Shown in pieces: positions 56,904 to 64,000 of a DNA stretch of 64,000 nt. Position numbers and translations under genes: made by a program. Origin of the DNA: Pontibacter harenae. GTDB taxonomy: Bacteria > Bacteroidota > Bacteroidia > Cytophagales > Hymenobacteraceae. Numbering within the stretch: the stretch's first letter is position 1; each line of letters begins with the position of its first letter. The stretch is taken from assembly GCF_020907245.1 (NCBI RefSeq), contig NZ_JAJJWH010000004.1, positions 1 through 64,000 on the forward strand, in the 5' to 3' direction. The notes below the pieces were generated by a model. It did no database searches and had not been told where the DNA came from. It saw only the letters and a program-made list of their open reading frames with translations.

Positions 56904-57326
56904 ATGTTACAGCCAAAAAGGACTAAATATAGAAAAATGCAAAAAGGCCGCGTGAAAGGTCTGGCTCATAGAGGCAGTACTATTTCATTTGGTACATTTG
57001 CAATAAAATCTCTTGAAGCAACATGGATTACCAGCCGCCAAATTGAGGCCGCTCGTATTGCCATGACAAGAGCAATGAAACGTGAGGGTCAGGTATGGAT
57101 CCGAATTTTCCCTGACAAACCTATTACCAAGAAGCCTGCAGAGGTTCGTATGGGTAAAGGTAAAGGTTCTCCTGAATATTGGGTAGCCGTTGTTAAGCCA
57201 GGAACTATCATGTTTGAATCTGATGGAGTTTCTTTAGAAGTAGCTAAAGAATCCTTAAGATTAGCAGCTCAGAAGCTTCCAGTAAAAACAAAATTTGTAG
57301 TACGTAGAGATTACGTTGAGAAATAG
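56904..57326 (+). CDS. rplP: Ribosomal protein L16
   Basis: A 140-aa protein next to the A site. Begins [20 protein letters not shown] and contains [20 protein letters not shown] and [21 protein letters not shown] 30-base gap from rpsC, the largest in this part of the operon, holds no clear signal. Confidence 0.97.
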   Translation: MLQPKRTKYRKMQKGRVKGLAHRGSTISFGTFAIKSLEATWITSRQIEAARIAMTRAMKREGQVWIRIFPDKPITKKPAEVRMGKGKGSPEYWVAVVKPGTIMFESDGVSLEVAKESLRLAAQKLPVKTKFVVRRDYVEK

Positions 57327-57329
57327 TAT

Positions 57330-57530
57330 ATGAAAAATTCAGAGATACAAGCTTTGTCTTTAGAAGAACTGAAAGAGAGGCTAGCAGCTGAGAGCACAAA
57401 TATGCAGAACATGCGTTTTGCACACGCCATATCTCCGCTGGAGAATCCGATGAAGATCAGAGAATCGAAAAAAACGATCGCTCGTCTTAATACCGAAATT
57501 AGTCGTCGTGAATTACAAGCTAACTCTTAA
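57330..57530 (+). CDS. rpmC: Ribosomal protein L29
   Basis: A 66-aa helical protein near the tunnel exit and SRP site. Pattern [20 protein letters not shown], then [20 protein letters not shown]. Three bases after rplP. Confidence 0.95.
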   Translation: MKNSEIQALSLEELKERLAAESTNMQNMRFAHAISPLENPMKIRESKKTIARLNTEISRRELQANS

Positions 57531-57544
57531 TACATAATATCATC

Positions 57545-57802
57545 ATGGAAGAGAGAAATCTTAGAAAAGAAAGAAGTGGTAAGGTTGTTAGCAATAAAAT
57601 GGACAAATCTATCACGGTGCTTGTTGAAAGCAGAATGAAACACCCTATGTACGGGAAGTTTTTAACAAAGTCCAATAAGTTCATGGCTCACGACGAAAAC
57701 AATGAGTGCAACATCGGTGACACCGTGCGCATTCAGGAAACGCGTCCTCTAAGCAAAAACAAAAACTGGCGTTTAGTTGAAATAATAGAAAGGGCGAAAT
57801 AA
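57545..57802 (+). CDS. rpsQ: Ribosomal protein S17
   Basis: An 85-aa primary 16S rRNA-binding protein with an OB fold. Conserved [20 protein letters not shown], then [20 protein letters not shown] and [17 protein letters not shown]. Confidence 0.97.
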   Translation: MEERNLRKERSGKVVSNKMDKSITVLVESRMKHPMYGKFLTKSNKFMAHDENNECNIGDTVRIQETRPLSKNKNWRLVEIIERAK

Positions 57803-57803
57803 A

Positions 57804-58172
57804 ATGATACAGCAGGAATCAAGATTAAGCGTAGCTGATAATAGCGGTGCTAAAGAAGTACTTTGTATCCGCGTATTAGGCGGTACAGGTAAAAAGTATG
57901 CTTCAATCGGCGATAAAATTGTAGTAACTGTTAAGTCTGCCCTTTCTTCTGGAAACGTTAAAAAGGGAACTGTTTCTAAAGCAGTTATTGTAAGAACTAA
58001 AAAAGAAGTCAGAAGAAAAGACGGATCTTATATCCGTTTTGATGATAACGCTGCAGTTCTACTAAATGCGAACAATGAGCCACGTGGTACTCGTATTTTC
58101 GGACCAGTAGCTCGTGAACTTCGTGAGAAGCAATTCATGAAAATTGTATCGTTAGCGCCTGAAGTTCTATAA
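57804..58172 (+). CDS. rplN: Ribosomal protein L14
   Basis: A 122-aa protein at the subunit interface; it also binds the silencing factor RsfS in other bacteria. Conserved [20 protein letters not shown], then [20 protein letters not shown] and [20 protein letters not shown]. One base after rpsQ. Confidence 0.98.
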   Translation: MIQQESRLSVADNSGAKEVLCIRVLGGTGKKYASIGDKIVVTVKSALSSGNVKKGTVSKAVIVRTKKEVRRKDGSYIRFDDNAAVLLNANNEPRGTRIFGPVARELREKQFMKIVSLAPEVL

Positions 58173-58190
58173 CCCCTAATTCAGATTAAG

Positions 58191-58514
58191 ATGAATAAGA
58201 AAAAACTTCATGTAAAAACTGGCGATACTGTTAAAGTACTTGCTGGAGATGAGCGCGGTAAGACAGGCCGCATTACAGCTGTTAATATAGAAAAGCAAAG
58301 AGTAACTATTGAAGGATTAAATTTAGTAACGAAGCATACAAAGCCTAGTGCTCAAAATCCTCAAGGTGGCATCACTAAGATAGAAGCTCCTATACATGCA
58401 AGCAATGTAGCACTTGTAGATCCTACTACAGGTGAAACAGTTAAAGTTGGCAGCAGAAAAAACAGCGAAGGTAAAACTGAGCGGTATTCTAAAAAAACAG
58501 GAGAAGTAATCTAA
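58191..58514 (+). CDS. rplX: Ribosomal protein L24
   Basis: A 107-aa KOW-domain protein that starts 50S assembly. Conserved [20 protein letters not shown] and [20 protein letters not shown], then the hairpin [20 protein letters not shown]. Confidence 0.97.
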   Translation: MNKKKLHVKTGDTVKVLAGDERGKTGRITAVNIEKQRVTIEGLNLVTKHTKPSAQNPQGGITKIEAPIHASNVALVDPTTGETVKVGSRKNSEGKTERYSKKTGEVI

Positions 58515-58515
58515 C

Positions 58516-59070
58516 ATGGCAACTACAAGATTGAAAGACAAATATCAGAAGGAGGTTGTACCTGCCCTGAAGGAGAAGTTCCAGTATAAGAATATTATGC
58601 AGGTGCCTAAGATCACTAAGATCTCTATCAACAAAGGTATTGGTGCAGCTGTAGCAGATAAAAAATTGGTTGATATTGGTGTTGATGAATTAACAACAAT
58701 AACTGGCCAAAGAGCTGTTGCAACTATTGCTAAGAAATCTGTGTCTAACTTCAAGCTGCGTGAGGGAATGCCAATCGGTGCCCGTGTTACGCTTAGAGGT
58801 GAGAAAATGTACGAATTCTTAGACCGCTTGCTGACTGTTGCTCTTCCTCGTGTAAGAGACTTTAGAGGTGTAAGTGATAAAGGCTTTGACGGAAGAGGTA
58901 ACTATACCTTAGGTGTTAAAGAGCAAATCATCTTCCCTGAAATCAGTATAGATAAAGTAAAGGCTATTTCTGGCATGGATATAACTTTTGTTACTACTGC
59001 TAAGACAGATGAAGAAAGTTATGAGCTATTAAAAGCTTTTGGTATGCCTTTTACTAATGTTAAGAAATAA
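58516..59070 (+). CDS. rplE: Ribosomal protein L5
   Basis: A 184-aa 5S rRNA-binding protein of the central protuberance. Conserved [40 protein letters not shown] and [20 protein letters not shown]. One base after rplX; a GGAG motif lies 13 bases before its ATG. Confidence 0.98.
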   Translation: MATTRLKDKYQKEVVPALKEKFQYKNIMQVPKITKISINKGIGAAVADKKLVDIGVDELTTITGQRAVATIAKKSVSNFKLREGMPIGARVTLRGEKMYEFLDRLLTVALPRVRDFRGVSDKGFDGRGNYTLGVKEQIIFPEISIDKVKAISGMDITFVTTAKTDEESYELLKAFGMPFTNVKK

Positions 59071-59075
59071 ATAAA

Positions 59076-59345
59076 ATGGCAAGAGAATCAGTAAAAGCAA
59101 GAGAGCTTAAGAGACAAAAGTTAGTAGCTAAATTTGCTGCTAAAAGAGCTGAATTAAAAGCCAAAGGAGATTATGAGGCACTTGATAAGTTGCCTCGTAA
59201 TGCATCTCCTGTAAGATTACACAATCGTTGCAAGTTAACAGGAAGGCCACGCGGATACATGAGAAAATTCGGTATTTCTCGTGTTACCTTCAGAGAACTT
59301 GCTTCTGCTGGTAAAATTCCTGGTGTAACAAAGGCGAGCTGGTAA
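59076..59345 (+). CDS. rpsN: Ribosomal protein S14, zinc-free type
   Basis: An 89-aa S14 of the long, zinc-independent form: the [20 protein letters not shown] region has only one cysteine, where the short form has four. Other conserved parts: [20 protein letters not shown] and [20 protein letters not shown]. Five bases after rplE; a 90-base gap with a promoter follows. Confidence 0.97.
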   Translation: MARESVKARELKRQKLVAKFAAKRAELKAKGDYEALDKLPRNASPVRLHNRCKLTGRPRGYMRKFGISRVTFRELASAGKIPGVTKASW

Positions 59346-59383
59346 ATTTTTCTTTAAAATTTAAGAAACTAAAGAAGAATTCG

Positions 59384-59391
59384 TATCTTTG
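59384..59391 (+). promoter_or_regulatory. Internal promoter -7 element before rpsH
   Basis: TATCTTTG fits TAnnTTTG in the 90-base gap of rpsN and rpsH. A TTTA about 20 bases upstream is the best -33 candidate but weak. Confidence 0.65.
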
Positions 59392-59435
59392 CGGCTCGCT
59401 TTAGATATAGCAATTCATTTTTTAAGTGAATAATA

Positions 59436-59834
59436 ATGAACTCAGATCCAATAGCAGATTATTTAACTAGAGTGCGTAACGCTATAAAAGCGAACCACAG
59501 GATAGTTGAGATACCATCTAGCAAGATAAAAAAAGAGATTACAAAAGTATTGTACGATAAAGGGTATATTCAAAGTTATAAATTTGATGACTCTTCTGTA
59601 CAAGGTACGATCAAGATAGCTCTAAAATATAACCCTAACACTAAGCAATCTGCTATTGTGAAACTTGAGAGGGTTAGTAAGCCAGGGCTTCGTAAGTACG
59701 CTGGAAGTGAGAGCCTACCAAGAGTATTGAATGGTTTAGGTGTCGCTATATTGTCAACTTCTAAAGGCGTAATGACAGAAAAAGAAGCTAGATCACAGAA
59801 TGTGGGTGGCGAAGTATTGTGTTACGTTTACTAA
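59436..59834 (+). CDS. rpsH: Ribosomal protein S8
   Basis: A 132-aa central-domain protein of the 30S subunit; in E. coli it represses the spc operon by binding its mRNA. Conserved DPIADYLTRVRNAIKANHRI, VSKPGLRKYAGSESLPRVLN and GLGVAILSTSKGVMTEKEAR. It has an internal promoter before it, and its stop overlaps the Shine-Dalgarno sequence of rplF. Confidence 0.97.
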   Translation: MNSDPIADYLTRVRNAIKANHRIVEIPSSKIKKEITKVLYDKGYIQSYKFDDSSVQGTIKIALKYNPNTKQSAIVKLERVSKPGLRKYAGSESLPRVLNGLGVAILSTSKGVMTEKEARSQNVGGEVLCYVY

Positions 59835-59835
59835 A

Positions 59836-59841
59836 AGGAGG
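59836..59841 (+). promoter_or_regulatory. Perfect Shine-Dalgarno site of rplF
   Basis: AGGAGG in AAAAGGAGGAG, with a 7-base spacer to ATG 59849. It overlaps the end of rpsH. This decides the start of rplF against the longer open frame from 59819. Confidence 0.85.
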
Positions 59842-59848
59842 AGAGACT

Positions 59849-60403
59849 ATGTCACGTATAGGAAAACTGCCAATCGAATTACCAGCTAATACAGAAGTAT
59901 CTGTAAGCGCAGACAACGTGGTAACTGTTAAAGGACCTAAAGGTACTTTAACTACCCCTGTTGATAAAGATATGATCATTAAGAGCGAAGACAACTTAGT
60001 AGTTGTTGATCGTCCTACTGAGCAGAAGCGTCATAAGGCTATGCACGGTCTGTACAGATCTTTGATCAACAACATGGTTGTAGGTGTTAGCCAAGGTTAC
60101 AAAGAGCAACTTGAATTAGTAGGTGTAGGTTACAAAGCTACAACGCAAGGAAGAATTCTTGAGTTGTCTCTGGGTTACTCACACAATATTTTCATGACAC
60201 TTCCTGATGAAGTAACTGCTACTGCTGTAACTGAAAAAGGTAAGGCTCCAGTTATTACTTTAGAAAGTAACGACAAGCAATTGATCGGCCAGGTTGCTGC
60301 CAAAATTAGATCACTACGCAAAGTAGAACCATACAAAGGTAAGGGTATACGATTTGTTGGTGAAGTTGTAAGAAGAAAAGCTGGTAAAACAGCGTCTAAA
60401 TAA
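59849..60403 (+). CDS. rplF: Ribosomal protein L6
   Basis: A 184-aa protein near the sarcin-ricin loop and factor-binding site. ATG 59849 gives [20 protein letters not shown]; the open frame to 59819 is not used. Conserved [20 protein letters not shown] and C-terminal [20 protein letters not shown]. Its strong Shine-Dalgarno sequence is unlike the other genes of this operon. Confidence 0.98.
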   Translation: MSRIGKLPIELPANTEVSVSADNVVTVKGPKGTLTTPVDKDMIIKSEDNLVVVDRPTEQKRHKAMHGLYRSLINNMVVGVSQGYKEQLELVGVGYKATTQGRILELSLGYSHNIFMTLPDEVTATAVTEKGKAPVITLESNDKQLIGQVAAKIRSLRKVEPYKGKGIRFVGEVVRRKAGKTASK

Positions 60404-60411
60404 TCATCATC

Positions 60412-60759
60412 ATGTCTACTAAGAAAGTAACAAGAAGACTTAGAATAAAACAAAGCATCAGAAACAAAATTTCTGGGACAGCTGAGAGACCAAGATTGTC
60501 TGTATTTAGAAGCAATAAAGCTATCTATGCACAATTGATTGATGATTCAACTGGAAATACTATAGTTGCTGCTTCTTCTGTTAAGCTTGATGATGCAAAA
60601 GCAAATGTAGATACTTCTAACAGAGTAGGTAAAGACATTGCTGCTAAAGCCCTCGAGAAAGGTATAACTCAGATAGTGTTCGACCGCTCTGGTTACCTTT
60701 ATCATGGTAAAGTTAAATCATTGGCAGAAGGCGCTCGTGAAGCTGGCCTTAAATTCTAA
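60412..60759 (+). CDS. rplR: Ribosomal protein L18
   Basis: A 115-aa 5S rRNA-binding protein. Conserved [20 protein letters not shown] and [20 protein letters not shown], then [20 protein letters not shown]. Eight bases after rplF. Confidence 0.97.
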   Translation: MSTKKVTRRLRIKQSIRNKISGTAERPRLSVFRSNKAIYAQLIDDSTGNTIVAASSVKLDDAKANVDTSNRVGKDIAAKALEKGITQIVFDRSGYLYHGKVKSLAEGAREAGLKF

Positions 60760-60764
60760 TAATT

Positions 60765-61283
60765 ATGCTAAAGAATAATATACGTAGTGTTAAGGCTAGC
60801 GAAATTGAGCTAAAAGAGAAAGTAGTAGCCATCAATCGTGTTGCCAAGGTTGTAAAAGGTGGTAGAAGATTTAGCTTCGCCGCCATTGTAGTTGTAGGTG
60901 ATGGAAATGGTGTTGTTGGTTACGGCTTAGGTAAAGCTAACGAAGTAACAGACGCTATTGCTAAAGGTATAGATGATGCTAAGAAAAACCTGGTGAAAGT
61001 TCCAGTTTATCATAGCACTGTTCCTCATGCTCAAGAAGGAAAATACTCTGGTGGTTATGTATTGATCAAACCAGCTGCAGCAGGTACTGGTGTTATTGCT
61101 GGTGGTGCAATGCGTGCTGTGTTAGATAGTGCTGGCATCAAAGACGTACTTTGCAAGTCTAAAGGTTCTTCTAACCCGCACAACGTGGTTAAAGCAACTT
61201 TCGATGCTTTAGCAAAAATGCGTGATCCTTTGGCTGTTGCTCAGCAGCGTGGCGTAAATCTTAACAAAGTATTTAACGGTTAA
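60765..61283 (+). CDS. rpsE: Ribosomal protein S5
   Basis: A 172-aa protein near the mRNA entry and decoding centre. The N-terminal domain has [20 protein letters not shown]; the spectinomycin-loop region is normal. The C-terminal part includes [20 protein letters not shown]. Confidence 0.98.
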   Translation: MLKNNIRSVKASEIELKEKVVAINRVAKVVKGGRRFSFAAIVVVGDGNGVVGYGLGKANEVTDAIAKGIDDAKKNLVKVPVYHSTVPHAQEGKYSGGYVLIKPAAAGTGVIAGGAMRAVLDSAGIKDVLCKSKGSSNPHNVVKATFDALAKMRDPLAVAQQRGVNLNKVFNG

Positions 61284-61288
61284 TTGAT

Positions 61289-61468
61289 ATGGCTCAGGTT
61301 ACAATAAAACAAATCAAAAGCATTATTGATAAGCCTAAAAACCAAAAGCTTACTATTCAAGCTTTAGGTCTTGGTAAGATCAATAAATCAGTAACTTTTG
61401 AATTCACTCCACAGATTGCTGGTATGGTGAAGAAGGTGAATCATCTTGTAGAAGTAAACAATATTTAA
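61289..61468 (+). CDS. rpmD: Ribosomal protein L30
   Basis: A 59-aa gene read directly from the DNA: it starts MAQVTIKQIKSIIDKPKNQK, continues LTIQALGLGKINKSVTFEFT and ends NHLVEVNNI. This is the standard bacterial L30 with an IKS-x-I start and no extension. It lies five bases after rpsE and one before rplO, in its canonical position. Confidence 0.95.
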   Translation: MAQVTIKQIKSIIDKPKNQKLTIQALGLGKINKSVTFEFTPQIAGMVKKVNHLVEVNNI

Positions 61469-61469
61469 A

Positions 61470-61916
61470 ATGTATCTTAACTCATTAAAACCTGCAGAAG
61501 GTTCTGTTAAAAACAGAAAAAGAATAGGTAGAGGTACTGGATCAGGTAGAGGTGGTACTTCTACAAGAGGTCATAAAGGTGCTAAATCTCGTTCAGGCTA
61601 CTCTCAAAAGGGCGGTTTCGAAGGTGGCCAGATGCCACTTCAAAGACGAGTTCCTAAGTTTGGTTTCAAAAACTTCAACAGAGTTGAATATAAAGGAATC
61701 AACCTAGATGTAATCCAGTCTTTGGCTGAGAGTACTAATGAAACAGTTCTTAACTTTGCTTTCTTCAAAGCACATGGATTAGTTTCTAAAAACGATAAAG
61801 TGAAGATTTTAGGTAGAGGAGAGCTCAACAGTGCTGTTGAAGTACATGCTCACGCTTTCTCTGAAACAGCTAGTTCTTCAATAGAAAAAGCAGGGGGTAA
61901 AATAGTTGCTATTTAA
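61470..61916 (+). CDS. rplO: Ribosomal protein L15
   Basis: A 148-aa protein of 23S rRNA assembly. The glycine-rich N-terminal arm RIGRGTGSGRGGTSTRGHKG and GFEGGQMPLQRRVPKFGFKN are conserved. One base after rpmD. Confidence 0.98.
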   Translation: MYLNSLKPAEGSVKNRKRIGRGTGSGRGGTSTRGHKGAKSRSGYSQKGGFEGGQMPLQRRVPKFGFKNFNRVEYKGINLDVIQSLAESTNETVLNFAFFKAHGLVSKNDKVKILGRGELNSAVEVHAHAFSETASSSIEKAGGKIVAI

Positions 61917-61921
61917 CAAGT

Positions 61922-63238
61922 ATGAAGAAGTTTATAACAACAATTAAGAACATTTTTGCTATTGATGATCTAAGGGTCAGAATATTAAATACCCTTGGGT
62001 TTATAGCAATATTTAGATTAGGTTCTTATGTTGTTCTTCCAGGCGTTGATCCTAACCTACTTCAAGCAAACACACAAGGTATGCTTGGTTTGTTAGATAC
62101 ATTTCTTGGTGGTGCATTTAGCAACGCCTCGATCTTTGCGTTAGGTATAATGCCTTACATATCAGCTTCTATTGTGCTTCAGCTATTAACCATAGCTGTT
62201 CCTTATTTTCAGAAAATGCAGAAGGAAGGGGAGTCTGGTAGAAAGAAAATCAACCAGATTACCCGAGTTCTGACAATTATTATCACGCTTGCTCAGTCTT
62301 TTGCCTTTACGGCCACTATAAATGCTGAAGCTATTGCTGTGAATACTACTTTATTCACCATCACATCTATGATAGTCCTCACAGCAGGCACTATCTTCTG
62401 TATGTGGCTTGGTGAACGAATAACTGACAAAGGAATTGGTAACGGTATCTCCATGTTGATCATGATTGGTATTATATCCCGTTTCCCAGGTGCCATTGTA
62501 GCCGAAGCATTGTCTAAGCAACTCAATGGTGCGCTATTATTCCTGTTCGAGTTAGCTGTGCTGTTCTTCGTAGTAATGTCTGTTGTAATGCTTACACAGG
62601 CTGTTCGGAGAATACCTGTACAATATGCTAAACAAGTTGGAGGAAGCTCCCTTTATAGTGGACAGCGTCAGTTTATTCCTTTGAAAGTTAATGCTGCAGG
62701 TGTAATGCCAATCATTTTTGCACAGTCGTTAATGTTTTTGCCTTCTATGTTAGCTTCTATTTGGGCTGATACTAGTGAAACTGCTAGTTATATAGGGGCA
62801 ACATTTTCAGACTTTACATCTTGGCAGTACAATGTTGTGTTTGGGTTATTAATTCTTATTTTCACTTATTTCTATACTGCTATAAGTGTTAATCCAAACC
62901 AGATTGCTGATGACTTAAAAAGAAGTGGTGGTTTTGTTCCTGGTGTAAAGCCAGGTAGAGCTACCTCTGATTATATAGATGAAATTTTAACTAGAATAAC
63001 GTTACCTGGTGCTATATATCTTGCCCTAGTAGCAATTTTCCCTTCTATTGCTCTGCTTTTAGGAGTAACAAGAGAGTTCTCTCAGTTCTTCGGAGGTACT
63101 TCTCTTATCATCATGGTAGGTGTGGTGCTTGATACACTACAACAAATTGAAAGCTACTTGTTGATGAGACACTACGACGGAATGATGAAAACAGGTAAAT
63201 TGCGTGGAAGGTCCGAGAACATAGCCATGGCATCCTAG
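61922..63238 (+). CDS. secY: Preprotein translocase subunit SecY
   Basis: The 438-aa channel of the Sec system with ten membrane helices. Conserved GIMPYISASIVLQLL (helix 2, the plug end), LGERITDKGIGNGISMLIMI, NAAGVMPIIFAQSLMFLP and PFFV-like loops around the cytosolic arginines. Normal order after rplO. SecE is encoded at 37809. Confidence 0.98.
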   Translation: MKKFITTIKNIFAIDDLRVRILNTLGFIAIFRLGSYVVLPGVDPNLLQANTQGMLGLLDTFLGGAFSNASIFALGIMPYISASIVLQLLTIAVPYFQKMQKEGESGRKKINQITRVLTIIITLAQSFAFTATINAEAIAVNTTLFTITSMIVLTAGTIFCMWLGERITDKGIGNGISMLIMIGIISRFPGAIVAEALSKQLNGALLFLFELAVLFFVVMSVVMLTQAVRRIPVQYAKQVGGSSLYSGQRQFIPLKVNAAGVMPIIFAQSLMFLPSMLASIWADTSETASYIGATFSDFTSWQYNVVFGLLILIFTYFYTAISVNPNQIADDLKRSGGFVPGVKPGRATSDYIDEILTRITLPGAIYLALVAIFPSIALLLGVTREFSQFFGGTSLIIMVGVVLDTLQQIESYLLMRHYDGMMKTGKLRGRSENIAMAS

Positions 63239-63244
63239 ATATAA

Positions 63245-64000
63245 ATGATTTTTTACAAATCTGAAGAAGAAATTGAGCTAATTCGCCAGAGTGCTTTGAT
63301 CTTAGGTCAGGCACATGGCGAAATAGCTTCGCTTATAAAGGAAGGTGTTTCGACAAAAGAACTTGATAAACGCGCTGAAGAGTTTATTAAGGATCTTAAT
63401 GCAGTACCTTCGTTCAAAAACTATAATGGTTTTCCTTATAGTTTATGTATCTCTGTTAACTCTACTGTAGTACATGGCATGCCAAGTGACTACGTTTTGA
63501 ACGATGGTGATATTATTTCTGTTGATGCAGGAGTTAAATACAAAGGCTTCCATAGTGACAGCGCCTATACACATGCAGTAGGTAACGTCTCTGACGAAGT
63601 TAAAGCCTTATTAAAAGCTACAGAAGAATCTTTGTATGTAGGTATTGAAAAGGCAGTTGTAGGAGCAAGAATGGGTGATGTTAGCCACGCGATTCAACAA
63701 CATGCTGAAAGCAAAGGCTATAGTGTTGTTAGGGAGCTGGTGGGGCATGGTATCGGAAAAGATCTACATGAGTCGCCTGAGGTACCTAACTATGGCAAAA
63801 GAGGACAAGGTGTAAAGCTTCAGGAAGGGCTTGTTCTTGCAATTGAGCCAATGATCAATTTAGGCACACGTCATATTGTGCAGGAAGATGATGGTTGGAC
63901 TATTCGCACAAGAGATAATAAGCCTTCAGCTCATTTTGAGCATACAGTTGTTGTAAGAAAAGATAAGGCTGAAATTTTAACAACATTCAAATTCATAGAA
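63245..64000 (+). CDS. map: Methionine aminopeptidase, type I (cut by the window end)
   Basis: Removes the initiator methionine from new proteins. The frame starts at ATG 63245 (MIFYKSEEEIELIRQSALIL) and stays open for 252 codons to the last base, so the stop lies just outside; the usual length is 250-265 aa. Metal ligands are visible: Asp in SVDAGVKYKG, Asp in HSDSAYTHAVG, His in GHGIGKDLHE, Glu in AIEPMINLG and Glu in FEHTVVVRK. It follows secY by 6 bases, as in other spc operons. Confidence 0.95.
   Translation, partial: MIFYKSEEEIELIRQSALILGQAHGEIASLIKEGVSTKELDKRAEEFIKDLNAVPSFKNYNGFPYSLCISVNSTVVHGMPSDYVLNDGDIISVDAGVKYKGFHSDSAYTHAVGNVSDEVKALLKATEESLYVGIEKAVVGARMGDVSHAIQQHAESKGYSVVRELVGHGIGKDLHESPEVPNYGKRGQGVKLQEGLVLAIEPMINLGTRHIVQEDDGWTIRTRDNKPSAHFEHTVVVRKDKAEILTTFKFIE

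Overview
The window looks like chromosomal DNA from an aerobic member of the Bacteroidota, most likely order Cytophagales, family Hymenobacteraceae (a Pontibacter-like genus is my best guess). I infer this from the protein sequences, from many promoters of the Bacteroidota type (TTTG, 19-21 bases, TAnnTTTG), from the near absence of Shine-Dalgarno sequences, from lipoproteins with typical lipoboxes, from a DUF3467 gene after rpoC, and from the order tRNA-Tyr/Gly/Thr, tuf, tRNA-Trp, secE, nusG. No database search was possible. I see no insertion sequence, prophage, CRISPR array or rRNA gene.

Layout. 0-3.5 kb: an ECF sigma factor overlapping a gene for an unusual protein with a membrane-anchored, anti-sigma-like N-terminus and a C-terminal outer-membrane barrel, then two lipoproteins, the second broken by a frameshift. 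3.6-11.5 kb: uvrB, a GNAT acetyltransferase, a 500-base gap with hairpins, a serine hydrolase, a large B12-type radical SAM protein (minus strand) and a lipoprotein. 11.5-17.8 kb: a DUF2798 membrane protein, a cobalamin-riboswitch operon encoding a BtuB-type receptor and a BtuG-like beta-propeller lipoprotein, a 3-methyladenine glycosylase, and four tiny, very hydrophilic proteins (53-68 aa), all on the minus strand. 17.8-28.5 kb: a THUMP-like methyltransferase, ahcY, a YceI-porin-YceI operon, a propeller-sensor kinase with a LytTR regulator, and a WaaE-like glycosyltransferase. 28.7-31.1 kb: ECF sigma, zinc anti-sigma, gmk, nadD and a DUF4177 gene. 31.2-35.8 kb: frr, pyrH and a biotin-carrier protein on the minus strand, then an M1 aminopeptidase.

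35.9-64 kb is the translation and transcription core, all on the plus strand: tRNA-Tyr, tRNA-Gly, tRNA-Thr, tuf, tRNA-Trp, secE, nusG, rplKAJL, rpoB, rpoC, a DUF3467 gene, rpsL, rpsG, fusA, rpsJ, then the S10/spc cluster from rplC to secY and map, which runs off the end. It is divided by internal promoters and hairpins: terminator plus promoter after tuf, hairpins between rplL and rpoB and between rpoB and rpoC, promoters before rpsL, rplC and rpsH, and a terminator after rpsJ.

The most interesting places are the sigma factor / trans-envelope protein pair at the left end, the riboswitch-controlled BtuB/BtuG-like operon, the family of small hydrophilic proteins, the radical SAM protein with a CX4CX2C motif, the hairpin between rpoB and rpoC, and a perfect Shine-Dalgarno sequence before rplF in a lineage that rarely uses them.
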